A DNA stretch of 39,643 nt from Clostridia bacterium (GCA_024404245.1 JAKSQH010000011.1:1-39643), one strand, 5' to 3'. Positions 1-8,666 are shown, counted from the first letter of the stretch. Notes: a model not told the origin generated them from the letters alone. Made by a program: numbers and translations.

Positions 1-80
1 ATGCGAGTGACAAACGCCGCGAGCAGTTGGGTGTCAGGCGGAGAAATCTGTAACACCCTTAATGAGACAGTTCTCTTTAA

Positions 81-341
81 TTACCTTTGTATTGTTTCTA
101 TATCAATTTTTTGTGTCTTCGGATATTTAACATCAATGAAGTTATGTACAAGCAATTCCGTTGTACTTCCCTTTCGCGAATCTGCATTTCGGTTTATTAT
201 GCGATCCGCTGCAATTCTCTCAATTACGAAGTCACTATAAAGTTCATCAAAGAAGTTATCATCTGGATCCGTATTTTTTGAATCTGAATTGCTCAAAATG
301 ATATACGCGCCTTTATCCGACAATTTTCTCCGGATGTCTTT
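81..341 (-). pseudogene. 3' remnant of a D12-class (Dam-like) N6-adenine DNA methyltransferase
   Basis: The minus frame reads the C-terminal end of a D12-class adenine methylase. It has KGAYIILSNSD (the conserved SNS strand), then FFDELY, then an AADRIIN-type segment and an ELLVHNF end, in the order seen in phage and restriction-modification Dam proteins. An in-frame TAA lies at 342-344, and no DPPY catalytic motif or N-terminal AdoMet-binding motif is found upstream on this strand up to the next gene. About 85 residues remain of a protein that is normally 270-300 long, so it cannot be an active enzyme. The stop codon is intact. An internal TTG at 321-323 could start a short peptide, but I see no good ribosome site for it. 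The remnant sits in AT-richer sequence next to two unrecognised genes, which suggests the scar of a mobile or restriction-modification segment. The family assignment is firm; the history is inferred. Confidence 0.75.
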
Positions 342-568
342 TTATAGAAAGGGCATCTCATTGCGAGAGAGCCCCACTTTCATTTTACTGTTCAATCAGG
401 GAAAATCATGATATGATTGAGTGAAATGATCAACGCTCATTATCTTGATCATGAGACATAAATACGATACACATCACCTACTGACAATTCAGTAAATGAC
501 GGATAGTTACAGACATACAGTCACCGATTCATCAACAGGCTGATAAGTTGGTAAAGGAAGTGTTCATT

Positions 569-1231
569 GTGTGGTTTAGCTTCAGAAGAAAAAACGATCT
601 GCCGCGTCAGGATATAAAGCCGCATATCATTAAGGCAAAAGCGTATATCGAACAAAAGAAGACGGATCCGGCAAGCGCACATGATAAGGGCTACATTACC
701 CGGATTCATCTGAGTAATAACAGCAGATATCATTTTATTGTAGATCAGCCGCCTGTTGATACAGACGAATATGATCCGGATGACTTTACGGAAGCGCAAT
801 CTTATGAAGAGGCAATGATCAACAGAGCGCATTATCACGGTTTGTTCAGCCATCGCGTTGACGAAGCGGTGATCACTGAGTATGTCCACAACCATATTGA
901 CGAGTTGGTTTCTTCTATATCTGATATGGATCTGTCCGTTGAAACGGAAGATAACTTTGTCCTGGCATTTCTTGCCGGTGTTAAGCAGAGTAAGGTCTCT
1001 GATTATGATATTAATGATATCACGACAATCGGAGCACAATTCTGCAGGGATTTTTCAATGTATGCCGGGGAGAAAGCACCGGAAACGGTTCGGTCTGCAT
1101 TGTTGTTTACGGAAACTATGGGATTGTTTTACATGGGCCGTGTGGGAACATGGACCGAAGATAACGAATCAGGGATTAACGAGTCTGCTGTTTACAGCGC
1201 AAACGACAATGAGGAGGATGAACATGGTTAA
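569..1231 (+). CDS. Uncharacterised acidic protein, first gene of a coupled pair
   Basis: I do not recognise this protein of about 220 residues. GTG 569 is preferred as start because AAAGGAAG at 553-560 lies 8 bases upstream; TTG 548 and GTG 560 in the same frame lack such a site. The N-terminus is basic (FRRKNDLPR) and the rest is rich in Asp and Glu, with a cluster of acidic residues around residues 66-85. The C-terminal half is probably helical. There is no signal peptide, membrane segment or Cys cluster, so it is likely cytoplasmic. The stop overlaps the start of the next gene by 8 bases, so the two are translated together and may form a complex. The stretch is AT-richer than the housekeeping genes further on and lies beside a decayed DNA methylase, which hints at acquired DNA. 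No function is proposed. Confidence 0.65.
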   Translation: MWFSFRRKNDLPRQDIKPHIIKAKAYIEQKKTDPASAHDKGYITRIHLSNNSRYHFIVDQPPVDTDEYDPDDFTEAQSYEEAMINRAHYHGLFSHRVDEAVITEYVHNHIDELVSSISDMDLSVETEDNFVLAFLAGVKQSKVSDYDINDITTIGAQFCRDFSMYAGEKAPETVRSALLFTETMGLFYMGRVGTWTEDNESGINESAVYSANDNEEDEHG

Positions 1232-1502
1232 GGCACAATTCAAACTCGGTTGGTTTACCTTTGACTGCTCCGGTGATACTCCGTCTAAAGCTTTTCTGGC
1301 TATTGAAAAAGAGCAGGACATCTCCTGTCTGATCAATCAGGCATTTATGTTCGGCGAAGTTGAACAGGGTGAAGAATTGCTTAATGAATTTTACACACCT
1401 GCCCGTGACGGAGAATTGACCCTGGAAAAGTTGCGTACACTGAATATTAAGTTCGAGCCCGGTCAGTTCAGGTGTATCTCAGCGGAAGTCGTTGATCCTT
1501 GA
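1224..1502 (+). CDS. Uncharacterised 92-residue protein coupled to the preceding gene
   Basis: ATG 1224 is the start. A strong GAGGAGG at 1211-1217 lies 6 bases upstream, and the codon overlaps the previous gene's stop by 8 bases, which is typical of translational coupling. The 92-residue product begins MVKAQFKLGWFTFDC. It looks like a small compact alpha/beta protein with four acidic helical stretches and three Cys, without signal peptide or membrane segment. I do not recognise a family. An open frame continues upstream to 882, but that part is antisense-like shadow of the first gene in another frame, and the ribosome site argues for the short version. Partnership with the 569 gene is inferred from overlap alone. 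Confidence 0.65.
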   Translation: MVKAQFKLGWFTFDCSGDTPSKAFLAIEKEQDISCLINQAFMFGEVEQGEELLNEFYTPARDGELTLEKLRTLNIKFEPGQFRCISAEVVDP

Positions 1503-1597
1503 TTCTATTCTGCAACCGGTAACAGAGAATTATCTTTCAACAGAGCAACCATAAAGTGCCGCAGATAACTATCGCTGTTTAGTGACGAATATACGAA

Positions 1598-1623
1598 TCC
1601 CCTGCCCGGTCAAGGGCAGGGGA
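1598..1623. terminator. Hairpin between convergent genes
   Basis: A perfect 10-bp stem (1598-1607 with 1614-1623, core CCCCTGCCC/GGGCAGGGG) closes a 6-base loop. It lies between the plus-strand pair ending at 1502 and the minus-strand LRR gene ending at 1633. Neither side has a long T run, so it may serve both strands as a weak terminator or as a 3'-end stabiliser. Confidence 0.6.
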
Positions 1624-1632
1624 AAATTCATT

Positions 1633-4600
1633 TTACTGTACAGTCAGAGTCACCACTTTGGTTATTACGCTTGCTCCGGTGGAATCTTTGATGATGCAGC
1701 GGTACTGGTAACCGTTCTTCGTTACAGTTGCGGCTACAGTCAGCGTGGCTGTCTTGTTACCTGTAGCGGGTGAATTGCTCCATTCCGCTGTGGCGTTTTT
1801 TCTGTACTGCCACTGGTAGGTCAATCCGTTTCCGCCGGCGGTAACAGTGAATACCGCGTCCGTTCCAGCCGCTACAGCCTTATCGGCAGGCTGGGATTTT
1901 ATTTTCAACGGTACTGATACTGTCAGTGTTGCGGCATCAGAGGTCACGGAAGCACCGTATTTATCTTTCACAATACAGTGATACTGGTATCCATTCTTGG
2001 TTGCGGTTACGGCTACAGTCAATGAAGCCGTTGTGCATCCGGTGGCGGTTGTGTTCTTCCATGTTGCTGTGGATGAAGTTCTGTATTGCCACTGATAGGT
2101 CAAGCCGGCCCCGTTTGCCACCACAGTAAAGGTAGCGTTCGTTCCGTTGTCCGCTGTTTTCGAAACAGGCTGTGTTTTGATGCTCAGCGCAGGACCGACA
2201 GTCAGTGTCGCCGCGTTTGAGTTGATCGTAATGCCATACTGATCCTTAACAACACAACGATATTGGTATCCGTTACGGTTTGTTGTTCCGGATATGCTCA
2301 AGGTAGCTGTTTTGTTTCCGGTCGCTGGAGAGTTCTGCCAGGCATCACTTTTTGATATTCTGTACTGCCATTGGTACTTCACCCCGTCACCTTTGGCCAC
2401 CACGGTGAATTCTACATTCGTTCCGTTGCTGACAGACTTGCTCACGGGCTGAGTGGTGATTGCCAAACTGCTGACCGTCAGTGTCGCCACATTTGAAATG
2501 AGTTCATCCCCATCCTTGTTTCTGACTACACAACGGTACTTGTATCCGTTACGGTCCGCTGTCGCGGATACAGACAATGAAGCGGTGTTACTGCCGGTTG
2601 CGGGAGAGTTTTTCCATGCGCCTTCCGGTTGCATATATTGCCATTGATATGTAAGTTCAGTACCCTTTGCAGTCACTGTAAATTCGACCGTTGTTCCCTT
2701 TCTGACCGTCTGACTTGCAGGCTGTTTGGTTATGGAAAGGTCCATGACATCCAGTGTCGCCGCCGCCGAATTGATTTTTTCTCCGGCACTGTTTGTCAGC
2801 ACACAGCGGTATTGATAGCCGTCTTTATCCATGCTTGCCGTAATTGTCACCGTTGCTGTGGTATTCCCGGTCGCGGGAGAATTTTTCCACGCGGTGTCCG
2901 TTTTTTTGTATTGCCACTGATACTGCAGCCCGTCACCCTTGGCTGTTACTGTGAATTTTATGCTTGCACCGTTACTTACTTTCTGGCTCACAGGCTGCTT
3001 TGTAATAGTGATGTTTATGACTTTCAAGGTGACTGCTTTTGATGTGATCTGCTTTCCGTCATTGCCGGTGATCACACATCTGTACTGGTATCCGCTCCGG
3101 TCCAGTGTCGCGGGGATACTCAAAGTGGCAGTGGTACTACCGGTCGCGGGAGAGTTTTTCCAGTCTGTTCCCGGGATCTTGCACTGCCATTGATACTTAA
3201 CATCATCTCCGAGAACAGTTACGGTGAAATTGGCCTTGCCTCCGCAGCCAACAGTTTGGCCGGTCGGTTGTTCTGTAATCATAGCACTGACTACTGTAAG
3301 CGTGGCAGAATCAGAGATCAGTTCCTTTTTCTTTTGATTCATTACAACGCAGCGATACTGGTATCCGTCTCGGTCCGTTGTCACAGGAACAGTTAATGTT
3401 GCGGTGGTATTACCTGTAGCAGAAGTGTTTTGCCATGTTGCACCCGGTTTCTTGTACTGCCACTGATATGTCAGCCCGTCTCCGGTTGTTTCAACCGAAA
3501 ATTTTGTTTTTGTACCCGGAACTGCCTTTATACTTTGCGGCTGGCTCTTAATGGTAAAGTCAATAATCTCATATCCCTGTTCATTTGCCCATTGATACGC
3601 ATAACTGCCTTTGCTGCAGCATATTGTTGTGTTTAACGAGAATGCGTTACTACCAATGGATGTTACACTGTCTGGAATGGTTACTATTTTTAAAGCATTA
3701 CATCCAATAAACGCAGAGGAACCAATCAAATATACACTACTCGGAATTACTATGGACGTCAAAGAACTACAAGCATAGAAAGCATTGCCTCCAATAATGC
3801 TTACACTTCTAGGAATCTTAACAGATTTCAATGAACTACAGCCACTAAAAGTAGAGGTTTCAATGTCACATACACCGTCTGGGATCGTCACGGATGTCAA
3901 AGCGCTACAGTTACAAAAAGCACTATAACCAATGCTACAAACACTATTGGGAATCATCATGGATGTCAAGGAACTGCAACCGGAAAAAGTGTAATCGCCA
4001 ATGGTTGCTATACTGTTCGGAATCGTTACAGATGTCAACGATCTGCAACCGGCGAAGGCCTGACTGCCAAGAGTTGTTACACTGTCAGGAATCGTTACAG
4101 ACGACAAAGAAATGCAACCGGAAAAAGCATTATTACCAATGCTGGTTACACTTTCCGGAATCGTTATTGATGTCATCTCTTCGAAATAGCTAAAGGCGTC
4201 AGAACTTATGCTGGTTACATTTTTCAGCACGATTTTCCTAATAGCTGAGCGGTATCTTGTCCAAGGTGCATCAGTATTAGTTGGTACTTTTGTTCCCGAA
4301 ATAGTCAGTACTAAATCTTTACTGATACTCCAGGTCAATGTTCCATATTTCCCACCGGGTAAATCATCAAGCAGCAGACAAACATTCCCGTTCTCTTGCG
4401 CAAAATTTACAGCCGCTGACCCTGATGTCGTATATATTACACATTTGTAAGGAAACGCATTCTTTCCGAAGTTAATTACAGTATTTGGAATGGTCACGGT
4501 TTTTAGGGAATTGCAAATACTAAATGCAGACTCGCCAATACTGGTTACACTGTTTGGGATGGTCACAGATTTTAGCGAAACGCATTCAAAAAAAGTATAC

Positions 4601-5118
4601 TCAGCGATATTTGCTACGTTATTAGGAATCGTTACAGATGTCATTGACCTACACTCGTAAAATGCAGCAAATCCAATACTTGATACACTATCTGGTATTG
4701 TCACAGAAGTCATTGAACTACAACCATAAAAAGCATAATAGCCAATATCGGTTACACTACTTGGAATCGTCATGGATGTTAATGCACTGCATCCGTAAAA
4801 AGCAGAATCACCAATACTAGATACACTATTTGGTATTGTCACGGTTGTTAACGAACTGCAATTAAAAAAAGCATTTTTATCAATGGTTGCTACACCATCT
4901 TCTATAATTACTTTCTTGATAGCTTCCTTGTAATTGCTCCAGGAATCTATACCATATGTTAATGATTTAGATATCGTCAATGTCCCGGCATCGTCTAGTA
5001 TCCAAGCGTTATTAAGATAAACCCCACTTGCAATTTCAGCCTGTGCACTAATAATCAGCGCCAGCATTGTACACAGCACAACAATCAAGCACAGTAAAAG
5101 TTTCATAACTCTCTTCAT
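1633..5118 (-). CDS. Secreted BspA-type leucine-rich-repeat protein with seven Ig-like repeats
   Basis: The 1161-residue product has a lipid-rich signal peptide (MKRVMKLLLCLIVV through about AQA at 27). Two blocks of 23-residue BspA/LRR_5 repeats follow, seven in about residues 68-225 and nine in about 295-505, each with the pattern TSVTIPxSVxSIGxxAFxxC. A non-repeat linker separates the blocks. Seven Ig-like repeats of about 90 residues fill 519-1161, each with YQWQ, NSPATG and GYQYRCV landmarks. There is no LPXTG, SLH or C-terminal membrane segment, so attachment to the cell is not explained. The start at 5116-5118 has GGAGGTG at 5126-5132. BspA-type LRR proteins are known adhesins or host-interaction proteins, and the Ig repeats probably act as a stalk; both roles are inferred. 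Lengths of tandem repeats in such genes often vary between strains. It is a single gene with its own promoter. Confidence 0.9.
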   Translation of the reverse strand: MKRVMKLLLCLIVVLCTMLALIISAQAEIASGVYLNNAWILDDAGTLTISKSLTYGIDSWSNYKEAIKKVIIEDGVATIDKNAFFNCSSLTTVTIPNSVSSIGDSAFYGCSALTSMTIPSSVTDIGYYAFYGCSSMTSVTIPDSVSSIGFAAFYECRSMTSVTIPNNVANIAEYTFFECVSLKSVTIPNSVTSIGESAFSICNSLKTVTIPNTVINFGKNAFPYKCVIYTTSGSAAVNFAQENGNVCLLLDDLPGGKYGTLTWSISKDLVLTISGTKVPTNTDAPWTRYRSAIRKIVLKNVTSISSDAFSYFEEMTSITIPESVTSIGNNAFSGCISLSSVTIPDSVTTLGSQAFAGCRSLTSVTIPNSIATIGDYTFSGCSSLTSMMIPNSVCSIGYSAFCNCSALTSVTIPDGVCDIETSTFSGCSSLKSVKIPRSVSIIGGNAFYACSSLTSIVIPSSVYLIGSSAFIGCNALKIVTIPDSVTSIGSNAFSLNTTICCSKGSYAYQWANEQGYEIIDFTIKSQPQSIKAVPGTKTKFSVETTGDGLTYQWQYKKPGATWQNTSATGNTTATLTVPVTTDRDGYQYRCVVMNQKKKELISDSATLTVVSAMITEQPTGQTVGCGGKANFTVTVLGDDVKYQWQCKIPGTDWKNSPATGSTTATLSIPATLDRSGYQYRCVITGNDGKQITSKAVTLKVINITITKQPVSQKVSNGASIKFTVTAKGDGLQYQWQYKKTDTAWKNSPATGNTTATVTITASMDKDGYQYRCVLTNSAGEKINSAAATLDVMDLSITKQPASQTVRKGTTVEFTVTAKGTELTYQWQYMQPEGAWKNSPATGSNTASLSVSATADRNGYKYRCVVRNKDGDELISNVATLTVSSLAITTQPVSKSVSNGTNVEFTVVAKGDGVKYQWQYRISKSDAWQNSPATGNKTATLSISGTTNRNGYQYRCVVKDQYGITINSNAATLTVGPALSIKTQPVSKTADNGTNATFTVVANGAGLTYQWQYRTSSTATWKNTTATGCTTASLTVAVTATKNGYQYHCIVKDKYGASVTSDAATLTVSVPLKIKSQPADKAVAAGTDAVFTVTAGGNGLTYQWQYRKNATAEWSNSPATGNKTATLTVAATVTKNGYQYRCIIKDSTGASVITKVVTLTVQ
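1636..3560 (-). repeat. Seven tandem Ig-like coding repeats (about 270 nt each)
   Basis: Seven consecutive copies of a 90-residue module encode the C-terminal half of the LRR protein. The copies keep the W and C positions of an Ig fold (YQWQ and YRCV) but differ elsewhere, so they are older duplications, not a recent expansion. They are coding repeats, not a CRISPR or a mobile element. Confidence 0.85.
3640..4925 (-). repeat. Sixteen BspA-type LRR coding repeats (69-nt period), in two blocks
   Basis: The 23-residue motif gives a 69-base period in the DNA. The blocks are separated by a linker that contains an LTWSIS/LTISG sequence, which echoes the LTISK sequence before the first block, so a unit of 'cap plus LRR block' appears to have been duplicated. 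Base composition is more AT-rich here than in the Ig half. Confidence 0.8.
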
Positions 5119-5149
5119 TATTTAACACCTCCGCATTCGCTCTTCCTGT

Positions 5150-5182
5150 AAATTAGCATACAGTCCATCTAAAGTCAATCAA
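5150..5182 (-). promoter_or_regulatory. Candidate promoter of the LRR/Ig gene
   Basis: On the minus strand two overlapping solutions exist: TTGACT (5173-5178) with TAATTT (5150-5155) at 17 bases, or TTGATT (5177-5182) with TATGCT (5155-5160) at 16 bases. Either would start transcription roughly 15-30 bases before the GGAGGTG ribosome site of the LRR gene. Confidence 0.5.
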
Positions 5183-5265
5183 TCTAACAAGATTTGATTC
5201 ATATTAAGGTTCAAAGTGTAAGAAGTGACACATGCCTGTCAAACAAAACCAAAACAAGAGCGGGG

Positions 5266-5305
5266 TTCTGAATCGCTTTTCAGAATTCCGTATGTATTGT
5301 ATAAT
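5266..5305 (+). promoter_or_regulatory. Promoter with overlapping inverted repeat for the deacylase operon
   Basis: TTTTCA (5277-5282), 17 bases, then a perfect TATAAT (5300-5305) lie 50 bases before the 5355 gene. A 7-6-7 inverted repeat, TTCTGAA (5266-5272) and TTCAGAA (5279-5285), covers the -35 box and could be an operator. The promoter is well supported; the operator role is inference. Confidence 0.6.
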
Positions 5306-5354
5306 ACTTCTCAGTTACTCCTGCGGGAGATTCGGAATGTAGTAAGGTTAAGGT

Positions 5355-5606
5355 ATGATGACTGTATTGGATATTTTCTCATGGTTACCGGCAAATGAGA
5401 TCAGCCTGGCTGAGATTGAGGAGATCATTCTGGGGCTGAATGACGGAAAGAGCGGCTTTGACGGATTTACGCTTGAGAGGGCGCTTCCTTCCGGTGCGGA
5501 TGACTGTGTCCGCGAAGCGGTGGATGAGCTGCTCGGTGAGGGCAAAAAGGTGTGCTTCCTGATGAAAGGCGGCAGGCTGATCGCCGCGGCGGGTTACAGG
5601 GATTAA
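5355..5606 (+). CDS. Uncharacterised 83-residue protein upstream of the deacylase
   Basis: The product starts MMTVLDIFSWLPAN and is acidic and mostly helical, ending in a short strand-like segment (KKVCFLMKGGRLIAAAGYRD). No signal peptide or membrane segment is present, and I recognise no family with certainty. The ATG at 5355 is followed directly by a second ATG at 5358; TAAGG at 5343-5347 is a modest ribosome site. It lies 48 bases before the D-amino-acid deacylase on the same strand and behind the only clear promoter in the gap, so the two probably share a transcript. Coding character is supported by the GC-rich third positions like those of the next gene. A role with the deacylase is only suggested by position. 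Confidence 0.6.
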   Translation: MMTVLDIFSWLPANEISLAEIEEIILGLNDGKSGFDGFTLERALPSGADDCVREAVDELLGEGKKVCFLMKGGRLIAAAGYRD

Positions 5607-5654
5607 GCGAGAAAAAGACTGAAAAATAAATGCGGTGCAGGAGGGGAAAACGGT

Positions 5655-7238
5655 ATGAAAACACTGTTCAAAAACGGCATGCTGTATGACGGCAGCGGCG
5701 CGGTGCCCGTAAAGGGCGATCTGCTCATTGAGGACGGGCGCGTTGTTTCCGTGGGCGGTACGGTTGATACCCCGGCGGATGAAGTCATCGACGCGGAAGG
5801 TCTGATGGTCTGCCCCGGGCTGATTGACGCGCACTCCCACAATGATTTCTTTTATGACCGTGAAGACGCGGAAAAGTATTACCGGCCGTTCCTGCAGCAG
5901 GGCATTACCACGCAGGTCACCGGCAACTGCAGCTTCTCGCCCTTCGGCATGAAGGCGGATACCCCGCACGCGGACAAGCTGGCCGGAGGCCTGTTTGAAG
6001 TGAAGCATCCCGGCAGCTTTGCCGATTTCAAAAAGCGCGCGGAAGGCAACCTGTATGTGAACATGGTACCCCTCATCGGTCAGGGGTCCGTGCGTGCCGG
6101 CATCACGGGATACGATCCCGCGCCGCTTACCGACGCGCAGCTTGAGGAGGAGCTTTCCCATGTGCGTGAGGCCATGGAAGGCGGTGCCTTCGGCGGCTCG
6201 TTCGGCTTTATGTATGAGCCGGACCGCTATGCCGAAAAGAAGGAGATCTATGCCTTCGCCAAAGAGATCGCGAAGTACGGCGGCATCATTACCGTTCATC
6301 CCCGCGCCTGCTCGGCGATCAGCGCGGACTACCCGCTGCTGACGAAGAAGTCGCATCTGGAGCTCGGCCTGGATGAAGCGCTGGACATCATGCGGGAATC
6401 CGGCTGCCGGCTGGAATATTCGCACCTGATCTTCACCGGCCAGAGCAGCTGGAAGCTGAAGGACAAAATGCTGAATGTGTTCCATACCGAGCGGGATAAG
6501 GGCTCCCCTGTCGGCTTTGACAATTACGCGTTCCATTACGGCGCGTCCGTGATCACCGTGGTCTATCCGGAGTGGTACGCCTCGCTCACGCCGGAGCAGG
6601 CGAAGAAGCCGTTCAATAAGTTCAAGCTTTCCCTCACCATTCTCATGTACCGCAAGCTGCTCGGCATTGACTGGGACGATATCGTGGTCGCGTATATCTC
6701 GGACGAGCATCCCGAATACGAAGGGATGAAGCTGCCGGAGATCGCGGAAAAGGAAGGGCTTTCCTGCCTCGATACCTATCTGAAGCTCGTGGAACTGTCC
6801 GGGCGCAGCGGCAGCATTTATCTGGGCAAATATTACAACAGCGATATCGTGTCCACCCTGATGAAGGATGACATGTCCGTGTTCATGACGGACGCGTGGG
6901 TCGTGGATAAAGGCATGCAGAACATCGCCGCGTTCCAGACCTTCCCGCAGTTCTTCCTGCTGGCAAAGCGGGACGGGATTCCGTTTGAGAAGATCGTGCG
7001 CAAGATGACCGGCGCCACAGCGGACCGGTTCGGCATTGAAGGGCGCGGCTATCTGCGTGAGGGATATACCGCGGATATCACGGTGATCGACCCCGCGAAG
7101 CTCAGTGTGGACGAAAGCAAGCCCGACACAAGGCCGGGCGGCATCGAATATGTGTATGTGAACGGTAAACCCGTGATTGTCAGGGGCGAATATCTCGGCG
7201 GCAAAAACGGCGAAGTGATTCTGAAAAAGCGCGGATAA
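5655..7238 (+). CDS. N-acyl-D-amino-acid deacylase family amidohydrolase
   Basis: The 527-residue product is a metal-dependent amidohydrolase of the D-aminoacylase/N-acyl-D-glutamate deacylase group. These enzymes remove the acyl group from N-acyl-D-amino acids. The landmarks occur in the expected order: DAHSHND with H60 and H62, GNCSFSPFG with the bridging-type Cys at C92, H215 (TVHPR), H257 (EYSHLIF) and D413 (FMTDAW), and a C-terminal beta-sandwich return (YTADITVIDP near 475-485). These match the metal ligands and catalytic Asp known for D-aminoacylase. There is no signal peptide, so it is cytoplasmic. GGAGGGG at 5639-5646 supports ATG 5655. A likely job is recycling D-amino-acid derivatives from peptidoglycan or diet; the exact substrate cannot be read from sequence. 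A terminator follows directly. Confidence 0.9.
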   Translation: MKTLFKNGMLYDGSGAVPVKGDLLIEDGRVVSVGGTVDTPADEVIDAEGLMVCPGLIDAHSHNDFFYDREDAEKYYRPFLQQGITTQVTGNCSFSPFGMKADTPHADKLAGGLFEVKHPGSFADFKKRAEGNLYVNMVPLIGQGSVRAGITGYDPAPLTDAQLEEELSHVREAMEGGAFGGSFGFMYEPDRYAEKKEIYAFAKEIAKYGGIITVHPRACSAISADYPLLTKKSHLELGLDEALDIMRESGCRLEYSHLIFTGQSSWKLKDKMLNVFHTERDKGSPVGFDNYAFHYGASVITVVYPEWYASLTPEQAKKPFNKFKLSLTILMYRKLLGIDWDDIVVAYISDEHPEYEGMKLPEIAEKEGLSCLDTYLKLVELSGRSGSIYLGKYYNSDIVSTLMKDDMSVFMTDAWVVDKGMQNIAAFQTFPQFFLLAKRDGIPFEKIVRKMTGATADRFGIEGRGYLREGYTADITVIDPAKLSVDESKPDTRPGGIEYVYVNGKPVIVRGEYLGGKNGEVILKKRG

Positions 7239-7246
7239 GCGAAAAG

Positions 7247-7287
7247 AAAGACAGAGGAGCGGATTGATTTCAGCCTCTCTGTCTTTT
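7247..7287 (+). terminator. Rho-independent terminator of the deacylase operon
   Basis: AAAGACAGAG (7247-7256) pairs with CTCTGTCTTT (7277-7286) across a 20-base loop and runs into TTTT. It begins 9 bases after the deacylase stop. Confidence 0.75.
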
Positions 7288-7310
7288 CACGCTCAGGAAA
7301 AGCAATCGGA

Positions 7311-7339
7311 AAGCACAAATCTGCGCCGGGTCTGTGCTT
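7311..7339 (-). terminator. Candidate hairpin after the DUF4143 ATPase gene
   Basis: AAGCACA (7311-7317) and TGTGCTT (7333-7339) form a 7-bp stem just past the minus-strand stop at 7358. There is only a short T stretch, so it is a weak call. Confidence 0.4.
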
Positions 7340-7357
7340 CTTGTGTGAACAGGTTTT

Positions 7358-8581
7358 TCAGATCATCCATACAGGAACAATGAAATTACTCCTGTCGATT
7401 GCCCCAAGCGTCATTTTCATGCATACAATAGCTCCGTTACCTCTCGGTACACTCCCCTTGTCCAGAATTCCGAACACTCTTGTAAGCTCGGATCCGGGAT
7501 TGGAACTCTTCTTGATCTCAATCGGATTAAGAACGCCGTCATGTTCCAGGATAATGTCAATTTCCTTCGCGTCCTTATCCCTGTAATAATACATATACGG
7601 TTCCGCTCCGGCATTCAGATAGCTCTTTGCGATTTCGGAAACCACATAGTTTTCAAGCACGGCCCCGTTCATCGCGCCGCTTTCCAGTACATCCGCACTG
7701 CTCCATTTTGTAAGATAGCACACAAGCCCGGTATCATAGAAATACAGTTTCGGGGTTTTTACCAGTCGCTTCAGCAGATTATTGGAATACGGATGCAGAT
7801 AGAAAATGATACCGAGTGTTTCAAGAATCTGCAGCCATGATTTTGCCTGAGCCTGCGTAATCTCTGCATCCTGCGCGATGTCGGAAACATTCACCATGCA
7901 GGAGCATCTCGCGGCGACTGCCGTAATGAAATGAAGGAATTTCAATGAATCAATGGAATCTGAAAGCTGCCGCACATCACGCTCGATATATGTGCTTAAA
8001 TAACTGCTGTAAAAAATCTGTTGGTTGGAGTTACGGCCGCTTACGATAGCGGGCATCGAACCGCGGAATATGCGTTCAAAAACGGCGGGGGTATCCAATT
8101 CGCTCCTTCCCGTTTTTCTGGCGGCAAGTTTTTCAAGATCAATCACAAACGGTGACCCGTCCACACCGTCGATTTCCGCCTGGGACAGCGTGTTCATATA
8201 CAGCACGGCAACACGGCCCGCGAGAGACTCCTGCACACCGTTCATCAGCTTAAAAATCTGAGATCCGGTTAACCAGAAGGCACCGGGTTCCCGATGTGTG
8301 TCGGAATAGATTTTGATATAGGTAAATAACTCCGGAGCATATTGAACCTCGTCAATCAGGACCGGCGGCTTGTGGAGCTGAAGAAACATTTCCGGGTCCG
8401 TTCTGGCCAGACTTCTCTCATTCAGATCGTCCAGAGAAACATATCCTCTCCCGGTTCCATCCATCAGTTTCTGAAGCATGGTCGTCTTCCCAACCTGCCT
8501 CGGTCCTGTAACAAGAACAACCGGATATTCCTCCGTCACCTGCATAACAACCTTTTCAAGGCTGCGGGTAATATAGTTCAT
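7358..8581 (-). CDS. AAA_14/DUF4143 family ATP-binding protein
   Basis: This 407-residue protein has a Walker A motif GPRQVGKTT at 26-34 and a Walker B PPVLIDEVQ near 90, followed by the winged-helix/DUF4143 C-terminal part. An ExK-type, nuclease-fold-like strand pair (EIDIILEHDG, then PIEIKKS) lies near residues 355-375. The family is widespread and often mobile in gut bacteria and archaea; its cellular job is not established, though the C-terminal fold resembles PD-(D/E)XK nucleases. ATG 8581 is chosen over an upstream in-frame ATG at 8647 because AAGGAGGC (8588-8595) sits directly before it and the promoter lies in the longer extension. It is a single-gene unit. Whether the nuclease-like site is active is unknown. 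Confidence 0.88.
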   Translation of the reverse strand: MNYITRSLEKVVMQVTEEYPVVLVTGPRQVGKTTMLQKLMDGTGRGYVSLDDLNERSLARTDPEMFLQLHKPPVLIDEVQYAPELFTYIKIYSDTHREPGAFWLTGSQIFKLMNGVQESLAGRVAVLYMNTLSQAEIDGVDGSPFVIDLEKLAARKTGRSELDTPAVFERIFRGSMPAIVSGRNSNQQIFYSSYLSTYIERDVRQLSDSIDSLKFLHFITAVAARCSCMVNVSDIAQDAEITQAQAKSWLQILETLGIIFYLHPYSNNLLKRLVKTPKLYFYDTGLVCYLTKWSSADVLESGAMNGAVLENYVVSEIAKSYLNAGAEPYMYYYRDKDAKEIDIILEHDGVLNPIEIKKSSNPGSELTRVFGILDKGSVPRGNGAIVCMKMTLGAIDRSNFIVPVWMI

Positions 8582-8618
8582 AGGTACGCCTCCTTCGGCC
8601 ATTTCTCCGTCACTGATA

Positions 8619-8647
8619 ATAATAGCCGATTTCATTCTGCAGTGCAA
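8619..8647 (-). promoter_or_regulatory. Promoter of the DUF4143 ATPase gene
   Basis: On the minus strand TTGCAC (8642-8647), 17 bases, then TATTAT (8619-8624). The -10 box is good and the -35 weak. It lies inside the longer open frame, which supports the start at 8581. Confidence 0.55.
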
Positions 8648-8666
8648 CCGATATTTGGGGAGACAG

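Noticed and set aside
1633-5118. Regular repeats that might be a CRISPR or satellite array
   Set aside because: The 69- and about 270-base periods are in frame with LRR and Ig-like protein repeats, and the units diverge as coding repeats do.
5385-6710. 441-codon minus-strand frame across the deacylase
   Set aside because: Antisense shadow; the plus-strand product has all amidohydrolase metal ligands in order.
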